Of a stretch of 19,891 bases of DNA, positions 16,757-19,891 are shown in pieces (within the stretch, counting starts at the first letter, position 1; every line of letters begins with the position of its first letter). The DNA comes from Bacteroidales bacterium (GTDB lineage: Bacteria; Bacteroidota; Bacteroidia; Bacteroidales; WCHB1-69), in assembly GCA_017618435.1 (NCBI GenBank), contig JAFZUH010000097.1, forward strand, positions 1 to 19,891, read 5' to 3'. The notes beneath the pieces are model-generated. The model had not been told where the DNA came from, made no database searches, and saw nothing but the letters and a program-made list of their open reading frames with translations. The translations under genes were made by a program, and so were the position numbers.

Positions 16757-17850
16757 AATATTACATCATATCAGGAGAAGCCTCAGGAGACTTACACGCT
16801 TCAAATTTAGCAAAACAATTGTTTTTACTTGATAATCAGGCACAAATTCGAGCATGGGGTGGCGAATTGTTACGAAAGACCGGTGTTGAAGTAGTAAAAG
16901 ACTATAAAGACTTGGCTTATATGGGTTTTGTGGAAGTCGTCCTGCATTTAGGAAAAATACTCAAAAATATGGCTTTTTGTAAAAAGGACATTTTGGAATA
17001 TCAACCCGATGTAGTTATTTTGGTGGATTATCCCGGCTTTAATCTCAGGCTTGCCAAATTCTTACACAAAAAACAAATAAAAGTATTCTATTATATTTCT
17101 CCTCAGGTTTGGGCTTGGAAAAAATCAAGAGTGAAAACTATCAAACAATATGTTGATGAAATGTTTGTTATTCTTCCTTTTGAACAGGATTTTTATAAAA
17201 AATACAACATACATGCCCATTATTTTGGACATCCTTTGTTAGATGTTGTCAAACAATATCATATCAGTGAAGATTTTAAACAAAAAAACAATTTAGACAA
17301 CCGACCCATAATCGCCATTTTGCCGGGAAGCAGAAAACAGGAAATATTGCGAATGTTGCCAACAATGTTAAATGTTGCCAAAAAATTTCCAGATTATCAG
17401 TTCGTTATCGCAGGAGTGAAAAATCATCAAGGCTTATATGCACAATCAAACATAAAAGTTGTTTATAACCAAACATATAACTTGTTGTCCCTTTCTTATG
17501 CCGCTCTTGTTACCTCCGGAACAGCCACATTGGAAACGGCATTGTTTAATGTCCCGCAAGTAGTCTGTTACAAAGGCAACTTTTTTTCTTATTTAATTGC
17601 CAAACACCTTATTTCTGGAATAAAATATATTTCTTTGGTCAATCTCATTGCTGACGACAATGTTGTTACAGAATTGATACAAAATGATATGAACGAAATT
17701 TGCTTGAAAAAAGAACTTGAAAAAATTCTTTCCGATGACACCCGCACAAAAATGCTAGAATCGTATAAAATTCTCCACCAACGTTTAGGCGATGGCTCTG
17801 CCTCAACATATATCGCAGACAAAATGATACAACTATTGGGGAATAAATAA
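16753..17850 (+). CDS. lpxB: Lipid-A-disaccharide synthase
   Basis: A 365-residue GT19 glycosyltransferase, the usual length. It joins UDP-2,3-diacylglucosamine and lipid X to make the lipid A disaccharide at the inner face of the cytoplasmic membrane. Motifs in order are SGEASGDLHASNLAKQL (7-23), GGELLRKTG, YMGFVEVV, VDYPGFN with the critical Asp92, YISPQVWAWKKSRV, FGHPLLD, LPGSRKQEI (Arg194), and the donor-binding SGTATLETAL. It is the last gene of the plus-strand run, starting as ATGA on the stop of the membrane protein gene. It converges on the methyltransferase gene with 50 bases between stops; no clear hairpin was seen there. Confidence 0.97.
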   Translation: MKYYIISGEASGDLHASNLAKQLFLLDNQAQIRAWGGELLRKTGVEVVKDYKDLAYMGFVEVVLHLGKILKNMAFCKKDILEYQPDVVILVDYPGFNLRLAKFLHKKQIKVFYYISPQVWAWKKSRVKTIKQYVDEMFVILPFEQDFYKKYNIHAHYFGHPLLDVVKQYHISEDFKQKNNLDNRPIIAILPGSRKQEILRMLPTMLNVAKKFPDYQFVIAGVKNHQGLYAQSNIKVVYNQTYNLLSLSYAALVTSGTATLETALFNVPQVVCYKGNFFSYLIAKHLISGIKYISLVNLIADDNVVTELIQNDMNEICLKKELEKILSDDTRTKMLESYKILHQRLGDGSASTYIADKMIQLLGNK

Positions 17851-17900
17851 TTGGTTGTATTTGGATAATAAATAGAACTTGCAAACAAACTAATTTACTT

Positions 17901-19091
17901 CTACTTTATTCCAATAAAATCACTTAGCGGTCGAATCTTTGCCCGATATGTATTGATACGTTGTTTAAGATTTAGCTGCTTGGGTATTTCAATCTCTTTT
18001 GATTTGTCGAAATGTAAGACTACATAATAAGGGGCGTGTTCGGGGTGGAAACCATACTCTTCAAGCGTTTCCTTTGTCCATATTTGGAAGTGTCCCTTGG
18101 TTTTCAAACGAAATAAATGGCAATCTTCTCCACCTGTATGTAAAAGTACATATTGCATACGTTCAAACCCTGATGATACAAGTAAAGAACCTTTTGAGTC
18201 TCCTGCACGAAGATAACAAATGCCCTTCTCAATCATAAATCGCTTGATTTCAGTACGACAATGATTTACCATCACCATGGCTTCATCGGGAGTTTCTGAC
18301 ATCTTTCTGAAAATCTTTTCAGCTATAATGGAGTCTTCAATTTCTTTGCGACGGCGAATGCCATAATCCAAGTATTCTTGGCATTGTTCTATGCCAACAA
18401 AATTTCTACCCAATAAGTTTGCTGCAATGCCTGTGGTGCAACTACCTGTAAATGGGTCGAGGATAGTATCACCTCGGCGAGTAGTGGCAAGAATAATCCT
18501 ATAAAGCAAATGTAAAGGTTTTTGGGTAGGATGCTTGCCACAATGTTTTTCCCACATACCTACAGATGGTAATCTCCACACATCAGACATTTGTTTGCCA
18601 CCATTTAATTGTGTCATTAAATCAAAATTCAAATAATATTTGCTTTTTTCTGATTTTGCCGCCCAAATAATAAATTCGGTTGAGAAATTAAATCTTGTTC
18701 CTGTTAATGATGGTGGTGGGTCAACTTTCTGCCAAGTTATGACATTCAAGATTTTGTATCCTAAATCAGACATACAGCGAGCAACCGAATAGATGTTATG
18801 AAATGTACCTGATACCCAAATTGTACCATTGTCTTTCAATTTCTCACGACACAAAGAAAGCCATTGATAATTAAACTCATCTTTTTCTTTGTCTGGTCTG
18901 ATTTTGTCCCAATCACCGAAATTTGCTACCATAACTTTTTTGCCACGAATGGTTTTACCACCACCAGAAATAAAATATGGTGGGTCGGCAAATATCATAT
19001 CAAATTGCTCCGTAAGCAGAGGCACTTCTTGCATTGTATCTCCGTAAATAAGAGAGAAACTATTGCTAATATAAAAATAGTTATTTACCAT
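17901..19091 (-). CDS. Type II DNA methyltransferase, beta class (N6-adenine or N4-cytosine)
   Basis: A 396-residue site-specific methyltransferase. The catalytic motif IV, DPPYFISGG, is at residues 36-44 and comes before the SAM-binding motif I, DPFTGSCTTG at 212-221, preceded by GKHPTQKP at 185-192. This order defines the beta class. DPPY favours adenine-N6 methylation, though N4-cytosine enzymes of this class also exist. Residues 275-396 form an extension I do not recognise, with GICYLRAGDSKG, FERMQYVLLHTGGEDCHLF and HAPYYVVLHFD. Its start overlaps the endonuclease stop by one base (TAATG), making an R-then-M unit. Motif I has Cys at the third Gly-adjacent position instead of the common Gly. 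Recognition site cannot be read from the sequence. Confidence 0.9.
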   Translation of the reverse strand: MVNNYFYISNSFSLIYGDTMQEVPLLTEQFDMIFADPPYFISGGGKTIRGKKVMVANFGDWDKIRPDKEKDEFNYQWLSLCREKLKDNGTIWVSGTFHNIYSVARCMSDLGYKILNVITWQKVDPPPSLTGTRFNFSTEFIIWAAKSEKSKYYLNFDLMTQLNGGKQMSDVWRLPSVGMWEKHCGKHPTQKPLHLLYRIILATTRRGDTILDPFTGSCTTGIAANLLGRNFVGIEQCQEYLDYGIRRRKEIEDSIIAEKIFRKMSETPDEAMVMVNHCRTEIKRFMIEKGICYLRAGDSKGSLLVSSGFERMQYVLLHTGGEDCHLFRLKTKGHFQIWTKETLEEYGFHPEHAPYYVVLHFDKSKEIEIPKQLNLKQRINTYRAKIRPLSDFIGIK

Positions 19092-19891
19092 TATAGAGTT
19101 GCAATTATTTTATCGTGCCATGTATCATCAAAGTTGGCTTTTATTTCATCATAGGAGTTGTCTATGGCTGCAATAATTCTGTCATCGCTGATGCTATTTT
19201 CTATAAAGTGGCACAAGTGTTCGTTAGTAAAAGGCATTATTATAACATGCTCTGTTTTTTCGCCTGTTATACTCGATTCAAGAGTTACTGCTGCAACTGC
19301 ACGCCAAATGTTAATTGTGTTATAATCCAGTGTGTCAGCAACAAACAAAGTAAATACTCTTTGTGGATATGATTCGGCTGTTAGATTGATAGCGTGGCGT
19401 AAAACTGGTTCCCACTCCCCTCGCTTTTGTGCTGCTGCGTTCATCAAAGTTGCCTCTAACATAACTATCTTATCTGTATATTTTACCACAATATCGCCAG
19501 CACCACCTCCTGCGTGAATAACTGGTTCAAAATCTCCGTTCAATGTCAGATTCAAACTATCATATACTGATATTTTTCTATCAGAAATATAGTACCATGC
19601 TATCGCAATTATAAACTCATATATTGTTGGTACTGTTGCATCTTCATTTACATACTGCTTTATTTTCTTATCATTTTGACGGTTGGAAATCATCCGCAAT
19701 AGTTCCACAATTTTTTCTTGCGGATATTTCTCTTGTATATGTACTTCTAGCTTCTGTCGATTTTCTTCAACCAATGCCGAGCGAATATCCGTTGCGACAC
19801 CATAAGAGATATGTAAATCGTTCAATATGCTATTCTCCTCTTGACTATCAAATTCGAGAATATCTACAAGAGATTTTTCTTTGTAAAAGAA
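19091..19891 (-). CDS. AlwI-family type II restriction endonuclease, C-terminal part (truncated by window)
   Basis: The frame is open to the right edge of the window, so about 266 C-terminal residues are visible and the DNA-recognition N-terminal part lies outside. Family features are YEFIIAIAWYYISDR, SLNLTLNGDFEPVIHAGGGA then GDIVV, MLEATL, QKRGEWEPVLRHAINLTAES, VFTLFVADTLDYNTINIWRA and IIMPFTNEHL. AlwI-type enzymes cut outside an asymmetric site. The spacing from the Asp of GDI to the Glu of EAT is 13, and to the Glu of GEWEP 26; as I recall, this equals the spacing of D456, E469 and E482 in the relative BspD6I, so the nuclease centre seems intact. A TTG at 19825 is not taken as a start. 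Confidence is high for family, none for specificity. Confidence 0.85.
   Translation of the reverse strand, partial: FFYKEKSLVDILEFDSQEENSILNDLHISYGVATDIRSALVEENRQKLEVHIQEKYPQEKIVELLRMISNRQNDKKIKQYVNEDATVPTIYEFIIAIAWYYISDRKISVYDSLNLTLNGDFEPVIHAGGGAGDIVVKYTDKIVMLEATLMNAAAQKRGEWEPVLRHAINLTAESYPQRVFTLFVADTLDYNTINIWRAVAAVTLESSITGEKTEHVIIMPFTNEHLCHFIENSISDDRIIAAIDNSYDEIKANFDDTWHDKIIATL

Noticed and set aside
17851..17900. Bidirectional terminator between lpxB and the methyltransferase gene
   Set aside because: No stem of useful length with a T-tract could be paired by eye in the 50 bases between the converging stops.
19823..19825. TTG at 19825 as the start of the endonuclease
   Set aside because: The frame stays open to the window edge and the family is roughly twice as long, so the visible part is a truncated C-terminal piece.
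1..19891. CRISPR array, tRNA, rRNA, insertion sequence or tandem repeats
   Set aside because: No regularly spaced repeats, cloverleaf-like sequence, transposase frame or terminal inverted repeats were seen on either strand.

Overview
The window looks like a chromosomal segment from a member of the Bacteroidota. The evidence is low GC content, promoters with the Bacteroidota -7 element (TAnnTTTG), almost no strong Shine-Dalgarno sites, signal peptides ending in F-S/G-Q, a type IX secretion (T9SS) PorV/PorQ-type protein next to a very large PorU2-type C25 peptidase, and an OstA-like protein of the Bacteroidota type. No rRNA, tRNA, CRISPR array or insertion sequence was found. Species cannot be named from the sequence.

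Left part (1-4757). The 3' end of a U32 peptidase-family gene (+) converges on a three-gene minus-strand unit that reads from 2954 down to 503: a 41-residue lipoprotein, a secreted probable beta-barrel protein, and an OstA-like LPS-transport protein. A 91-bp divergent intergenic region holds a perfect 12-bp inverted repeat that carries the same -7 box on both strands. On the other side are ung (uracil-DNA glycosylase) and a UbiA-type prenyltransferase, overlapping by ATGA and ending at a stem-loop/T-tract terminator.

Middle part (4758-12906). From one clear promoter a compact run of five genes follows: PorV/PorQ family protein, 1667-residue PorU2-type C25 peptidase, rdgB (dITP/XTP pyrophosphatase), a Rossmann/DUF2520 protein and kdsC (Kdo-8-phosphate phosphatase). 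Gaps are 6, 2, -14 and 1 bases. The giant peptidase carries several extra domains, one of which resembles the ILEI/FAM3 fold.

Right-middle part (12907-17850). A second promoter precedes an envelope polysaccharide/LPS run: a MOP-type flippase, a D-2-hydroxyacid dehydrogenase, an unassigned multipass membrane protein with an acidic loop, and lpxB (lipid A disaccharide synthase). Junctions are -1, +6 and -4 bases. KdsC, LpxB, the flippase and the OstA-like protein together make outer-membrane glycolipid synthesis and export the main theme of the segment.

Right edge (17901-19891). On the minus strand lies a type II restriction-modification system: an AlwI-family endonuclease, cut by the window edge, runs directly into a beta-class DNA methyltransferase with a roughly 120-residue C-terminal extension. 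It is the one clearly accessory element and its GC content appears higher than that of its neighbours.

Most of the window is ordinary core chromosome. The parts most worth a second look are the R-M system, the multidomain PorU2 protein, the unassigned membrane protein, the tiny lipoprotein and the palindromic divergent promoter.
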